Positions 33,745 through 43,199 of a DNA stretch of 64,000 nucleotides are shown here, piece after piece. A program made the translations under genes and the position numbers. This DNA is from Bacillota bacterium (GTDB lineage: Bacteria; Bacillota; Dethiobacteria; DTU022), in contig JAABTH010000010.1 in assembly GCA_011389985.1 (NCBI GenBank), forward strand, positions 1 to 64,000, read 5' to 3'. Position 1 is the stretch's first letter. Each line of letters starts with the position of its first letter. Below the pieces are notes generated by a model. It searched no databases. It saw only the letters and a list, made by a program, of their open reading frames with translations, and was not told the DNA's origin.

Positions 33745-34705
33745 TCTTCTTCACCCCCCCAAACTGCTGCGGCACGGTAAAGTTATCAATAATCGGGGTA
33801 ACTGCATTCATCAGTAAAATCGCATAGGTAACGCCTTCAGGCGAAGTACCCCATAACCTGATCATCATTGTTATAATCCCACATCCAATACCGAATATTA
33901 ACTTGCCTTTTGTTGTAACGGGTGTTGTGACCATGTCAGTAGCCATAAATAGCGCGCCAAGCATGACTCCTCCCGCTAATACATGAAAAAGGCCGGTTGT
34001 CAAAGCCCCTCCGTAAAAACCTCCACCGAAGACAGCGCCCATAACAAAAACTACGCCAATGAAACCTCCGGGTATACGAAGATCAATATGTCCCTTGTAA
34101 AATAGCCAGGCTGCTCCGAGAAGCAGGGCCAGGGCTGACGTTTCGCCAAGGCATCCGGGGGCACTACCGATAAAAAGATTTGTTAAACTGACAGCTAGAG
34201 CTTCTTCCTGACCGCTAAGAGGTGTTGCCGTAGTTACAGCAGATATGTCTGCTGTAAAAGCAAATGGCTGGGGCTGTGACCAGACTCGGCCAACTAGATG
34301 GCCGCCCCAGGACATGACAACAACTGCTCTCCCAACCAGGGCCGGGTTAAAAATATTGTAACCGATACCGCCAAAAACCTGTTTGCCGATAATGATTGCC
34401 GAAGCTGCACCTACGACAACCAGCCACCACGGGGGCGAAGGCGGTAATACCATTGCAAACAACAATCCGGTGACAGCAGCGCTGCCATCACTGTAAATGT
34501 CACGCTTACGTAACCATAGAGCTTCGGCAAGCATAGCTGTTGCAACAGAAATAACCATTGTGATAAGGGCTTGGTATCCAAAAAGTAAAACCGCCATCAG
34601 GGCTGCCGGAAACAAGGCAATCAGAACATCAGTCATAACACTCTGTACTGACTCAATACTCCTGATATGCGGAGATGATGAAACTACCATTTTATTATTA
34701 TCCAT
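33737..34705 (-). CDS. rnfD: Rnf complex subunit D
   Basis: Membrane subunit with covalent FMN, 322 residues and about nine helices. The flavinylation segment is VTTATPLSGQEE, and FNPALVGRAVVVMSWGG is a family signature. SD GGGAGGG. Confidence 0.95.
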   Translation of the reverse strand: MDNNKMVVSSSPHIRSIESVQSVMTDVLIALFPAALMAVLLFGYQALITMVISVATAMLAEALWLRKRDIYSDGSAAVTGLLFAMVLPPSPPWWLVVVGAASAIIIGKQVFGGIGYNIFNPALVGRAVVVMSWGGHLVGRVWSQPQPFAFTADISAVTTATPLSGQEEALAVSLTNLFIGSAPGCLGETSALALLLGAAWLFYKGHIDLRIPGGFIGVVFVMGAVFGGGFYGGALTTGLFHVLAGGVMLGALFMATDMVTTPVTTKGKLIFGIGCGIITMMIRLWGTSPEGVTYAILLMNAVTPIIDNFTVPQQFGGVKKSA

Positions 34706-34736
34706 TTACTATCACTTCCCTCCCTTGCGAAGCAGG

Positions 34737-36062
34737 TTACTTTTTATTCGCTTTCGCTATTTCTGCCTTGGCAACTCTGATCCATTGAGTTAAAGGTATT
34801 TTTGAAGGACATACATATGAACAGCATCCGCATTCAAAACAATCCATTGCATGCAGCTTTTCAGCTTTTTTAAATAAGTCATGCTCGGCCGCCTGCGCTA
34901 TTGATGTTGGCAACAGCTGAACCGGACATGCTTCTACACACTTTGCGCACCGAATGCAGGGACTGCTTTCAGCAATATATACATCCTGGTCTGTCAGGGC
35001 AAGAATACCAGAGGTTCCTTTAATTACCGGCATATCCGCATTTGGTTGAGCCAGGCCCATCATCGGACCTCCGGTGATCAGTTTCCTGGTATCTTCCTTC
35101 AGGCCGCCACAAACTTCAATAACATCTGAAACAAGCGTGCCAACCCTTATCAAAAGATTTGCCGGTTTATTAATTCCCGACCCCGTAATTGTAACAACTC
35201 TTTCAATTAAAGGTTTACCCTCACGCACTGCATTAGTTATCGCTACCGCTGTTCCCACGTTGTGGTTTACGACTCCGATGTCAAGAGGAAGGCCTCCAGA
35301 CGGCACTTTACGACCGGTTGTAACCAGAATCAGCATTTTTTCAGCACCCTGGGGATACTTGGTGTGCAGGGGTGCAACGGTAATATTTTCTTCACCTGCC
35401 ACGGCCTGCTCCATGACACTGATCGCATCAGCCTTGTTTTCTTCAATTCCGATCACGCCTTTCTCTGCACCGAGAGCCTTGATCATCAGTTTAAGGCCAT
35501 AAATAATTTCTTCGGGCTTTTCAAGCATGATTCGGTGATCTGCTGTAAGATAAGGCTCACATTCAGCACCGTTGATAACAACACAATCAATTTTTTTCTC
35601 AGGTGGTGGAGATAGCTTGACATGAGCCGGGAAAGTTGCTCCGCCTAAACCGACAATACCGGCTTCTCGAATAATCTTGCGAAGATCATCAGGACTGAGG
35701 TCATCAATATTCCCTGGTGGTTTGACCTTTTCATCCCATTCTTCCTGCTCATCCGACTCGATTGTAATCGCCTTAACCGGACGTCCAAGGGGATGATTGT
35801 ATGCACCGATTGTCTTAATCGTACCCGATACACTTGCATGTATGGGTGCGGAAACAAACCCGCTGCTGTCGGCAATTTTTTGTCCCATTTTAACGCGAAC
35901 GCCTTCTTCGATTCCGTCGAGCGGTTCACAGGGTGCGCCTATATGTTGCTGCAGAGGGATAACTACTGTTGAAGGGGCTTTCATCTTCGACACAGCCATT
36001 GATGCTGTTATCTCTTTATGATAGTCCGGATGAATGCCTCCTTTAAAGACCGCGCTACCCAT
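34737..36062 (-). CDS. rnfC: Rnf complex subunit C (NADH/FMN/iron-sulfur)
   Basis: Soluble NAD(H)-interacting subunit, 441 residues, with GLGGATFPAHVKLSPP and INGAECEPYLTADHR in the flavin/NADH region. Two 4Fe-4S motifs, CIRCAKCVEACP and CFECGCCSYVCPS, lie near the C-terminus. It is the first gene of rnfCDGEAB. Confidence 0.95.
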   Translation of the reverse strand: MGSAVFKGGIHPDYHKEITASMAVSKMKAPSTVVIPLQQHIGAPCEPLDGIEEGVRVKMGQKIADSSGFVSAPIHASVSGTIKTIGAYNHPLGRPVKAITIESDEQEEWDEKVKPPGNIDDLSPDDLRKIIREAGIVGLGGATFPAHVKLSPPPEKKIDCVVINGAECEPYLTADHRIMLEKPEEIIYGLKLMIKALGAEKGVIGIEENKADAISVMEQAVAGEENITVAPLHTKYPQGAEKMLILVTTGRKVPSGGLPLDIGVVNHNVGTAVAITNAVREGKPLIERVVTITGSGINKPANLLIRVGTLVSDVIEVCGGLKEDTRKLITGGPMMGLAQPNADMPVIKGTSGILALTDQDVYIAESSPCIRCAKCVEACPVQLLPTSIAQAAEHDLFKKAEKLHAMDCFECGCCSYVCPSKIPLTQWIRVAKAEIAKANKK

Positions 36063-36208
36063 AAACTTTGTTCACCCTTTCCTGTTATATTTAAAATGCT
36101 GTTATTATTAAAAAATAAGTACCCAATATTCTTTCGTGATATCTCTCTAAACTCCTGCCTTAAAAGGTTCTTTTCGCAAACTGGCAATAATGACAATAAT
36201 CTGCCTAA
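36063..36208 (-). other. Intergenic region upstream of rnfC
   Basis: 146 AT-rich bases. On the minus strand it contains GGCAGGAGTTT followed about 15 bases later by CGAAAGAATATTGGG, and no convincing sigma-A promoter or terminator. This is where a promoter for the rnf-mrp block would be expected. Confidence 0.4.
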
Positions 36209-37564
36209 TTAACGATAATTCTCTATCCAATATGCACGAATATCGCTAACGGTGTAAAGTGATCCTGTAACCAGGATTGCATCACCTGGATCAGCCATTT
36301 CAAGAGCTTTATCCAGTGCTTCACCATAATGCCTGATAACGTAGTATTCTTTTTCAAAGCCCAGTTTTTCAGTGGCAAAAGCGGCAACTAGATCAGGTTC
36401 GGCAGCTCTCGGAAGCAGGGGTCGGGTAAAAATTACTCTGTCGGCAAGGGGCAATATGGTTTTCAACATTGATTCCATATCTTTATCAGCAAGCATGCCA
36501 AAAACCAGGATGAGCTTTTTGTAATTAAAATAGAGGGGAAAAGCTTCAGCCAGCTTTTCTATTGCAGCAGGATTATGCGCTCCATCCATAATCACAGGAG
36601 GTTCCTTTTGCAAAAGCTCCAGTCGTCCCGGCCAGATTGTAGAGGCCAGGCCCTTTCTAACAGCTTCTTCGCTTACTGCAAAACCCTGTCCATTTAATAT
36701 TTCAACAGCAGCAAGCGCAGTACAGGCATTTTCAACCTGGTATTGCCCCCGTAAAGGGATAAAGAGCTTATCAAAATGCCATTTAAAGCCCCTGTAGGAA
36801 AAGTACTGCCCTTCACTCGTAATATCAAGCGGAATCGCTGTCGGTCTTTTTTCCGGTTTATCATCAGCTGCTTCAAAAGGCTTATAAATCCTGTAAAAAG
36901 GAGAACCAAGCTGATAACAGCGATCTTCGAATAACTTTAAAACCTCTTGATCTGCTGAAGCAGTTAATAGCGGTTTACCAGCCTTAATGATACCAGCTTT
37001 TTCACCGGCAATCTTTCCGATTGTATCACCAAGCACTTCTGTATGCTCGAGGCTTATATTTGTAATTATACTTAATAGCGGGTTAACAACATTAGTAGCA
37101 TCCAACCTGCCGCCGAGACCTACCTCCAATACAACAAGATCAACTTTTTGACGGGCAAAATAAGTGAGCGCCAGCACAGTTACAACTTCAAATTCAGTAG
37201 GCTGTCCCAATTCAGGATTACTTAGCACACGATCAACTAATGGACGCACTTCTTCAACCAATTCAGCAAGTTCACCGTGATCAATATCAGTACCGTTAAC
37301 TGCCATCCGATTTGTAAATGAAAGCAGGTAAGGCGAAGTATAAAGACCAATATTATAGCCCGCTGTTTTTAAAACTGAAGCGAGCATTGCAGCTGTCGAA
37401 CCTTTTCCATTGGTTCCACCAACATGGACAAAGGAAATTTGTTGGTGAGGGTTGCCGAGCATTTCAAGAAGCGCATTCATTCTTTCCAGGCCAGGTTTAA
37501 TTCCAAATCGCCCCAGACCATGAATCCATTTCAGAGCCTCTTCATAACGTTTATCTTGATCCAT
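36209..37564 (-). CDS. folC: Folylpolyglutamate synthase / dihydrofolate synthase
   Basis: Adds glutamate to folates. The 451-residue protein has P-loop VGGTNGKGSTAAML, GLYTSPYLLSFTNRM and the C-terminal MDGAHNPAAIEKLAEAF. It follows valS by 5 bases in the common valS-folC arrangement. Confidence 0.95.
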   Translation of the reverse strand: MDQDKRYEEALKWIHGLGRFGIKPGLERMNALLEMLGNPHQQISFVHVGGTNGKGSTAAMLASVLKTAGYNIGLYTSPYLLSFTNRMAVNGTDIDHGELAELVEEVRPLVDRVLSNPELGQPTEFEVVTVLALTYFARQKVDLVVLEVGLGGRLDATNVVNPLLSIITNISLEHTEVLGDTIGKIAGEKAGIIKAGKPLLTASADQEVLKLFEDRCYQLGSPFYRIYKPFEAADDKPEKRPTAIPLDITSEGQYFSYRGFKWHFDKLFIPLRGQYQVENACTALAAVEILNGQGFAVSEEAVRKGLASTIWPGRLELLQKEPPVIMDGAHNPAAIEKLAEAFPLYFNYKKLILVFGMLADKDMESMLKTILPLADRVIFTRPLLPRAAEPDLVAAFATEKLGFEKEYYVIRHYGEALDKALEMADPGDAILVTGSLYTVSDIRAYWIENYR

Positions 37565-37569
37565 ACCTT

Positions 37570-40251
37570 TTAACTCAACTCCCGCAAACGTTCTTGAAGC
37601 TTAATCAGCTTTGATTCCTGTTCTTCCCTGCGCGCTTTTTCTTTTTCTACCACTTCGGCCGGAGCCTTACTGATGAAACCAGAACTGCTAAGTTTGCCTT
37701 CGGTTTTTTTAATTTCGTTTTGCAGCTGAACAAGTTCTTTTTGCAGGCGCTTAATTTCCGCTTCAAAATCGACAACACCCTCCAAGGGCAGAAATACTTC
37801 TAGATCATCACCAATTATAGCGGTCAAAGCCTGTTCCGGTTTGTCAGCCCCGGAATCAACAATTAACGGTTCGGCAAAAGCGAGTTTGCTCATCTGGTGG
37901 CTCTCTTCTTTCAGACAAGCGGCAGCGCGGCCGGAAGCGCGAACAACTACCGCAGCCTTTTTACCGGGTGGTATTTGAACCTGGCTGCGCAGGTTTCTAA
38001 TAGCTCTTGCCACCTCCTGGAAAGTATCCATATCCGATGCTTCATCAGGAAAATGATGCGACTTTAAAACTACAGGCCAATCAGCTCTTACCAGGGCTTC
38101 GCCATCACGATAGGGAAGCTGCTGCCATATTTCTTCAGAAATAAAGGGCATAAAGGGATGAAGAAGTTTCATGACCCCGTCTAGAAGGTAGGTCAGTAAT
38201 GAACGGGTCCGATGACGATCTTTATCAGCTTCAGCACTATTGTCACTTCGATATAAATAATACTTGCTTATCTCAACATACCAGTCACAGAAATCGTTCC
38301 ACAAATATTCATAAATGAGGCGGGCTGCTTCACCAAGTTCATATTTTTCGAGCGAAACAGTTGTTTTTTGCACCGTTTCATTATAACGATGCAAAATCCA
38401 GCGTTCAGCCCGGTTTAGATCGGAAGGCAAATCCTCAGGGTTAAATCGCGGGTAGTCAGGCTCAGTTGCCCCCTCATCATAGAGATTCATCAAAACAAAA
38501 CGTGAAGCGTTCCAAACTTTGTTTGCAAAGTTGCGCCCGGCTTCAACACTTTCCTGGCGAAAACGCTGATCATTACCCGGTGCCTGGCCGGTAATCAGTG
38601 TAAAGCGTAATGTATCAGCACCATAATGATCGATTACTTCAAGTGGATCAATACCGTTACCGAGAGACTTGCTCATTTTGCGACCCAAAGCATCGCGCAC
38701 CAAACCGGTAATGTAAACAGTATTAAAAGGCACTTCGCCCATGAAAGCAAGCCCCATGAAGATCATCCGGGCAACCCAGAAATAAATGATATCATAGGCA
38801 GTTACCAGTACAGACGTAGGGTAAAAATGCTTAAGGTCTGGAGTTTCATCAGGCCATCCAAGGGTAGAAAAAGGCCAGAGGGCTGAACTAAACCATGTAT
38901 CGAGAACATCGGGATCCTGTTCAATGGAACTGCCGCCGCAGGAGGGGCATTTTTTAGGTTCATCATAGTCTACAATTACTTCACCGCACTCACAATACCA
39001 TGCAGGTATGCGGTGACCCCACCATATCTGACGGGAAATACACCAGTCACGAATATTTTCAACCCAGTTTTTATAAATACGGGTAAATCGCGGCGGAATA
39101 AAACGAGTCAGGTCGTTATTAACCGCCTCCAGGGCCGGTTCGGCCAAAGGCTTCATTCTGACAAACCATTGTCTTGAAATTAAGGGTTCTACAACTGTGC
39201 TACAACGCTGACAGCGACCTACAGCATGATCATAATCCTCAATTTTTTCAACAGCGCCCAATTTCTGCAGGTCGGCTACTACTTTTTTACGGCATGCAAA
39301 ACGGTCAAGCCCAGCGTATGGGCCTGCTGCATCAGTCATTTTGGCATCTTCATCGATTATTTTGATCAACTCAAGATTATGACGCTGTCCAATGGCAAAG
39401 TCATTGGGATCATGTCCGGGGGTCACTTTTACCGCACCGCTTCCGAACTCTGGATCGACATAATCATCTGCAACAATCGGTATAGGTCGATCAAGAAGAG
39501 GCAGTATAACTTTTTTCCCGACAAGACTTTTGTAGCGCACATCTTCAGAATGCACCGCCACCCCTGTATCGCCGAGCATCGTCTCTGGGCGGGTAGTGGC
39601 AACAGAGATTGAACCTTCACCATTTTCGAGGGGATAGCAGATATGAGTTAAAGTTGATGATTCATCTTCATGTTCAACTTCAATATCGGAAAGAGCTGTA
39701 TGACAGCGGGGACACCAGTTAATCATGTAATCGCCCCGGTAAATCAACCCTCGGCGGTAGAGATCAACAAATACTTTGCGTACTGCTTTAGAACAACCTT
39801 CGTCCATTGTAAAACGTTCACGTGACCAGTCACAGGAAACACCGAGACGATAAAGCTGTTTTGTGATACGTTCATGATAGGTTTCCTTCCACTGCCAGAC
39901 CCTTTCAATAAAAGCATCCCGTCCCATCTCACGACTATTGATGCCTTCATCAGCAAGGTGTTTTTCAACTACATTCTGGGTGGCAATACCGGCATGATCG
40001 GAACCGGGAAGCCAGAGTGTATCATATCCCTGCATCCGCCGCCATCTGATTAAAATATCCTGTACCGTATTGTTTAGAGCATGGCCCATATGCAATGAGC
40101 CTGTTACATTTGGCGGGGGAATAACAATAGTAAAATGCTGCCGCTCAGTATCCCGGTCTGCTTTAAAATATTCACCATCCAACCAGAACTTGTAGAGCTT
40201 TTCTTCAACAGCAGCCGGATCATAAACAGGAGGCAATGTTGTTTCAGACAT
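37570..40251 (-). CDS. valS: Valyl-tRNA synthetase
   Basis: Class I synthetase of 893 residues. HIGH-type motif in PPPNVTGSLHMGHALNNT, editing domain with TTRPETMLGDTGV, KMSKS in GRKMSKSLGNGIDP, and a C-terminal coiled coil (about 820-893). SD GAGGTG. Unlike leuS, no T-box is visible in its leader of about 110 bases. Confidence 0.96.
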   Translation of the reverse strand: MSETTLPPVYDPAAVEEKLYKFWLDGEYFKADRDTERQHFTIVIPPPNVTGSLHMGHALNNTVQDILIRWRRMQGYDTLWLPGSDHAGIATQNVVEKHLADEGINSREMGRDAFIERVWQWKETYHERITKQLYRLGVSCDWSRERFTMDEGCSKAVRKVFVDLYRRGLIYRGDYMINWCPRCHTALSDIEVEHEDESSTLTHICYPLENGEGSISVATTRPETMLGDTGVAVHSEDVRYKSLVGKKVILPLLDRPIPIVADDYVDPEFGSGAVKVTPGHDPNDFAIGQRHNLELIKIIDEDAKMTDAAGPYAGLDRFACRKKVVADLQKLGAVEKIEDYDHAVGRCQRCSTVVEPLISRQWFVRMKPLAEPALEAVNNDLTRFIPPRFTRIYKNWVENIRDWCISRQIWWGHRIPAWYCECGEVIVDYDEPKKCPSCGGSSIEQDPDVLDTWFSSALWPFSTLGWPDETPDLKHFYPTSVLVTAYDIIYFWVARMIFMGLAFMGEVPFNTVYITGLVRDALGRKMSKSLGNGIDPLEVIDHYGADTLRFTLITGQAPGNDQRFRQESVEAGRNFANKVWNASRFVLMNLYDEGATEPDYPRFNPEDLPSDLNRAERWILHRYNETVQKTTVSLEKYELGEAARLIYEYLWNDFCDWYVEISKYYLYRSDNSAEADKDRHRTRSLLTYLLDGVMKLLHPFMPFISEEIWQQLPYRDGEALVRADWPVVLKSHHFPDEASDMDTFQEVARAIRNLRSQVQIPPGKKAAVVVRASGRAAACLKEESHQMSKLAFAEPLIVDSGADKPEQALTAIIGDDLEVFLPLEGVVDFEAEIKRLQKELVQLQNEIKKTEGKLSSSGFISKAPAEVVEKEKARREEQESKLIKLQERLRELS

Positions 40252-40368
40252 TTATTAAGTCACCTCGTTAGATTAGAAGACAGAAGGTAAGAGACATGAG
40301 CAACAATACGAAACTCGCATGAAACCATCGCTTCGTCAACCTTAAAGATTACCAAATTAACTTTTTAA

Positions 40369-40397
40369 ATAGTATTATTAGTGAGGTTGAAAGTCAA
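40369..40397 (-). promoter_or_regulatory. Sigma-A promoter of valS
   Basis: Minus strand TTGACT (40397-40392), 17 bp, TACTAT (40374-40369). Transcription would start near 40362. Confidence 0.75.
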
Positions 40398-40422
40398 GGC
40401 AGAAAGCCGAATCGGGGAATGT

Positions 40423-41349
40423 TTACTTTTTAATCTCCCAATAGAGAGCGTTTATAAACTGCTTGATATTAACTCTTGTTTTAGTAGGAGCTTCCAGTTC
40501 CTGCTCCAACTCTTTCATTTTCACCCGAAGTTCGTTAAAATCAAAAAATTTCGAGCCGTAACGTTCGAAGGTCGGGTTATTATAATCTTCCATACCGAGA
40601 GCGGCCATATGGTGCATGGCATGCCTGATCGCCCGGCGAACCCTTTGTTCAATGGCACGCACATCTGTCTCTTTTTCTTCTTCGCGCAGATATTTTTCCT
40701 GCACTGCTTGATACAAATCCTTTAGGCGTCTGTATTCTCCAAGATACTTCTCTACATCGGGGACAGTATTTAAAAAAAGAACTATTTGAATCAAATCATG
40801 GCTGCCCGGTTCACCGATTAAACCAAGATCTGTTAAAACTTCACGGGCTCTTTCCTTAATAAGCTCCTGATCCGGCTCTCTGCTTTCCCTGGAAAAAACA
40901 CCTCTTCGGAGGCTACCGATGCGATCAAGGGCTTCCAGTGAATCTCTCATCTGCTCAAAGGAGCGTTCCATTCTCAGCCGTTCAGTTACATTCTTTATAA
41001 CTGAAATAACCTCGATCCTGTTAACCGGCTTGTTAATATAAAACTCAATGCCGGCATCATATGCCTGGGCAACCATCTCTTTCTTTTCCACCTGGGAAAT
41101 CATAACAATTTTACCGCGGTATTCCCGCTCTCTCAGCTGTTCTACTATTTCGATACCATCTTTTCCCGGCATCAATAAATCGACAAGAAGCACCTCGGGC
41201 TGGTGATAAAGTATTGTACCAACTACATTTCCATGCCCGTCAGGCAGTTCGCCAATTACTTCCCCAAGCCCCTCGTCTTCAATAATCTGTGCCAGTATGC
41301 GGCGACAGGCGAGATCATCGTCAACTATAAAAAATGTGAAGTCGTCCAT
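40423..41349 (-). CDS. GlnL/YcbB-type response regulator
   Basis: Two-component response regulator of 308 residues. The receiver domain (1-125) has acidic pocket VDDD, phospho-acceptor Asp in VLLVDLLMPGKDG and the switch lysine in YINKPVN. The C-terminal YcbB domain (about 175-308, RRAIRHAMHHMAALGMEDY) is the DNA-binding part known from Bacillus GlnL, which controls glutamine use. It lies 3 bases after the kinase gene. Position after the korDABC genes suggests control of glutamate-family catabolism. Confidence 0.88.
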   Translation of the reverse strand: MDDFTFFIVDDDLACRRILAQIIEDEGLGEVIGELPDGHGNVVGTILYHQPEVLLVDLLMPGKDGIEIVEQLREREYRGKIVMISQVEKKEMVAQAYDAGIEFYINKPVNRIEVISVIKNVTERLRMERSFEQMRDSLEALDRIGSLRRGVFSRESREPDQELIKERAREVLTDLGLIGEPGSHDLIQIVLFLNTVPDVEKYLGEYRRLKDLYQAVQEKYLREEEKETDVRAIEQRVRRAIRHAMHHMAALGMEDYNNPTFERYGSKFFDFNELRVKMKELEQELEAPTKTRVNIKQFINALYWEIKK

Positions 41350-41352
41350 GAC

Positions 41353-42699
41353 TTAACCCCCGGAAATATTTTTTACAGGAAGAAAAACAATGAAGCATTT
41401 TTCATCTTCAATTTCTTTGAAGAGAACCCGGCCCCGGAAGTTCTCCACTAACCCCTTGACGTAGGCAAGCCCAATACCAGTAGAAGGCACTCCCTCTGTC
41501 GAAAATTTGGTTGTGAAACCAGGCGTAAAGATCAGGTTTTTATCGCGGGCTTTAACCGGGTCTCCGTTATCACAGACATAAATTCTTAATATAGACTTCC
41601 TGCACCTGATTCTAAATCGGATGTGCCCTTCAGAAGGTATAGCCTCAACGGCGTTCGAAACGAGGTTGTTCAGTATAGACAACAGCGGATAAATCTGCTC
41701 AACTTCAAGGTCTTCCTCGATTCTTAAATTATACTGGATTTTTTTATCAAGACTCTGACTGTAGCTGCGGTTGGTTTTTATGACCAGGTCCAGGATCTCG
41801 GAGAGGTTCATTACCGGCTTTTCCTTCCTGATTTTTAAAGCTTCACCCAGGCCGGCCAGAATACGCATAGTATCTTTCTTTACTTCATGTACTTCTTCAG
41901 CGATTTCAAGAGCTGAATGCTCTACTGATCTGTCCGTTAGTTTTAACTCCTTTAAACGCTTATGAAGATTATAGCTTTTCGCCATGATATTTTCTATATT
42001 TTCCATTGATTTCTGCATATAAAAAAGTTCATCATAGAGCTCAGAAGCAATAATTAACATTTTTTCATAGCTAACGCGCTGTTGTTCATCAAGTACCAGG
42101 GTTTTCTGGAATTGACTGATATTTACCAGGCTGGTCACAAGAAATACCTGGACTGAAGACATCAGGATTAAAATAATTATATTTCCCGGAGTAAAGATTT
42201 CTCCCGGTGAAACCCTAACTAAAGCTTCAGCCAGATTTGCCAGAGTCACCGCACCTCCCAGATAGAGAACCAGGGCAGGTGAAATATTCCGTGCGCCTTC
42301 TCTGATTCCACCCAGTTTAAGAATTACAGCAAGCAGCATGAAATAAACCACGCCTGAGTATTGGTGAGCAACCATAAAATTGAAGTATTCACGCGGGAGC
42401 CAAAAGAAGTAATCAAAACCCACTCTGAGCAGAAGAGTAAAGAAAGCAACCATTACAGCTGTGGGAATGATTAGGATATGGTTAAGGCTTAGAATAGCAT
42501 AGACGAAGACGACCGTGCCAATTGAAAAACGAAATGGCCCGATATCGGTAACAATAAAAAGTTCAGTGGCGATAACGGTAACGACAACAACCAGGATGAC
42601 CCTTTTATTGAGGGGTTTGAGAAGATATTCCGAGATTTTGCCCCATACCCTCATTAAAGAGACGGTAACCCAAGTCAAAGGCCTGTTGATTGAGCTCAC
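41353..42699 (-). CDS. GlnK-like membrane sensor histidine kinase
   Basis: Sensor kinase partnered with the downstream regulator; about 448 residues. It has five to seven N-terminal helices (about 35-220), a linker and a GHKL ATPase domain with N-box LLSILNNLVSNAVEAIP, G1 VCDNGDP and G2 GIGLAYVKGLV. The start is uncertain: GTG 42699 has a weak AAGGG upstream and gives a 95-base overlap with korC, while ATG 42654 would shorten the protein by 15. The resemblance to Bacillus GlnK (glutamine sensing) is based on architecture and partner. Confidence 0.85.
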   Translation of the reverse strand: MSSINRPLTWVTVSLMRVWGKISEYLLKPLNKRVILVVVVTVIATELFIVTDIGPFRFSIGTVVFVYAILSLNHILIIPTAVMVAFFTLLLRVGFDYFFWLPREYFNFMVAHQYSGVVYFMLLAVILKLGGIREGARNISPALVLYLGGAVTLANLAEALVRVSPGEIFTPGNIIILILMSSVQVFLVTSLVNISQFQKTLVLDEQQRVSYEKMLIIASELYDELFYMQKSMENIENIMAKSYNLHKRLKELKLTDRSVEHSALEIAEEVHEVKKDTMRILAGLGEALKIRKEKPVMNLSEILDLVIKTNRSYSQSLDKKIQYNLRIEEDLEVEQIYPLLSILNNLVSNAVEAIPSEGHIRFRIRCRKSILRIYVCDNGDPVKARDKNLIFTPGFTTKFSTEGVPSTGIGLAYVKGLVENFRGRVLFKEIEDEKCFIVFLPVKNISGG

Positions 42700-43183
42700 C
42701 ACTTCCCTTGGGTGCTAGTTTAAAGATGCTTTCCCTGAATATTTCACGGTCAACCAGACCGGTAGCAGCATTAATGGCGCCAAGTGCGAGCATATTGGCT
42801 ACAACTTCGCGTCCCAATTGTTCTCTTGCGGCCTGTGTTATAGGTAAGGCTGTTATTTTATAATCTTCGCGGTAAGATCCGCTGACAAAAGTCGAATCAA
42901 CAATTATTATACAGCTCTCTTCAACCTTGGGGATATACTTGTTAAATGAAGCCTGGTTCATACAGAGCAACACTGAAGGCTTGGTAACCTTGGGGTATTC
43001 AATGGTATCGACATCGATTATCACTCCAGCCATACTGGCCCCGCCACGTGCTTCAGGGCCATAAGACTGGGTCTGCACAACATTTTTATTGTCGTTAACA
43101 GCCGCTTCGGCCAGAATAATAGAAGCTAGAATTAAACCCTGTCCACCGGCTCCGGTTAATAATACTTCCTGCCTGTTACTCAA
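42605..43183 (-). CDS. korC: 2-oxoacid:ferredoxin oxidoreductase gamma subunit
   Basis: Gamma subunit (192 residues) of the KorDABC-type complex oxidising a 2-oxoacid, most likely 2-oxoglutarate, to its CoA ester with ferredoxin reduction. Starts SNRQEVLLTGAGGQGLILAS; QSYGPEARGGASMAGVII is the family signature. TTG 43183 follows GGGAGG by about 7 bases; the longer open frame upstream overlaps korB and is not used. Confidence 0.92.
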   Translation of the reverse strand: MSNRQEVLLTGAGGQGLILASIILAEAAVNDNKNVVQTQSYGPEARGGASMAGVIIDVDTIEYPKVTKPSVLLCMNQASFNKYIPKVEESCIIIVDSTFVSGSYREDYKITALPITQAAREQLGREVVANMLALGAINAATGLVDREIFRESIFKLAPKGSGELNQQAFDLGYRLFNEGMGQNLGISSQTPQ

Positions 43184-43199
43184 AGAAATACCTCCCGCT

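Noticed and set aside
40252..40422. Possible T-box leader for valS
   Set aside because: The region has a sigma-A promoter and about 110 bases of leader but no T-box sequence, specifier loop or terminator.
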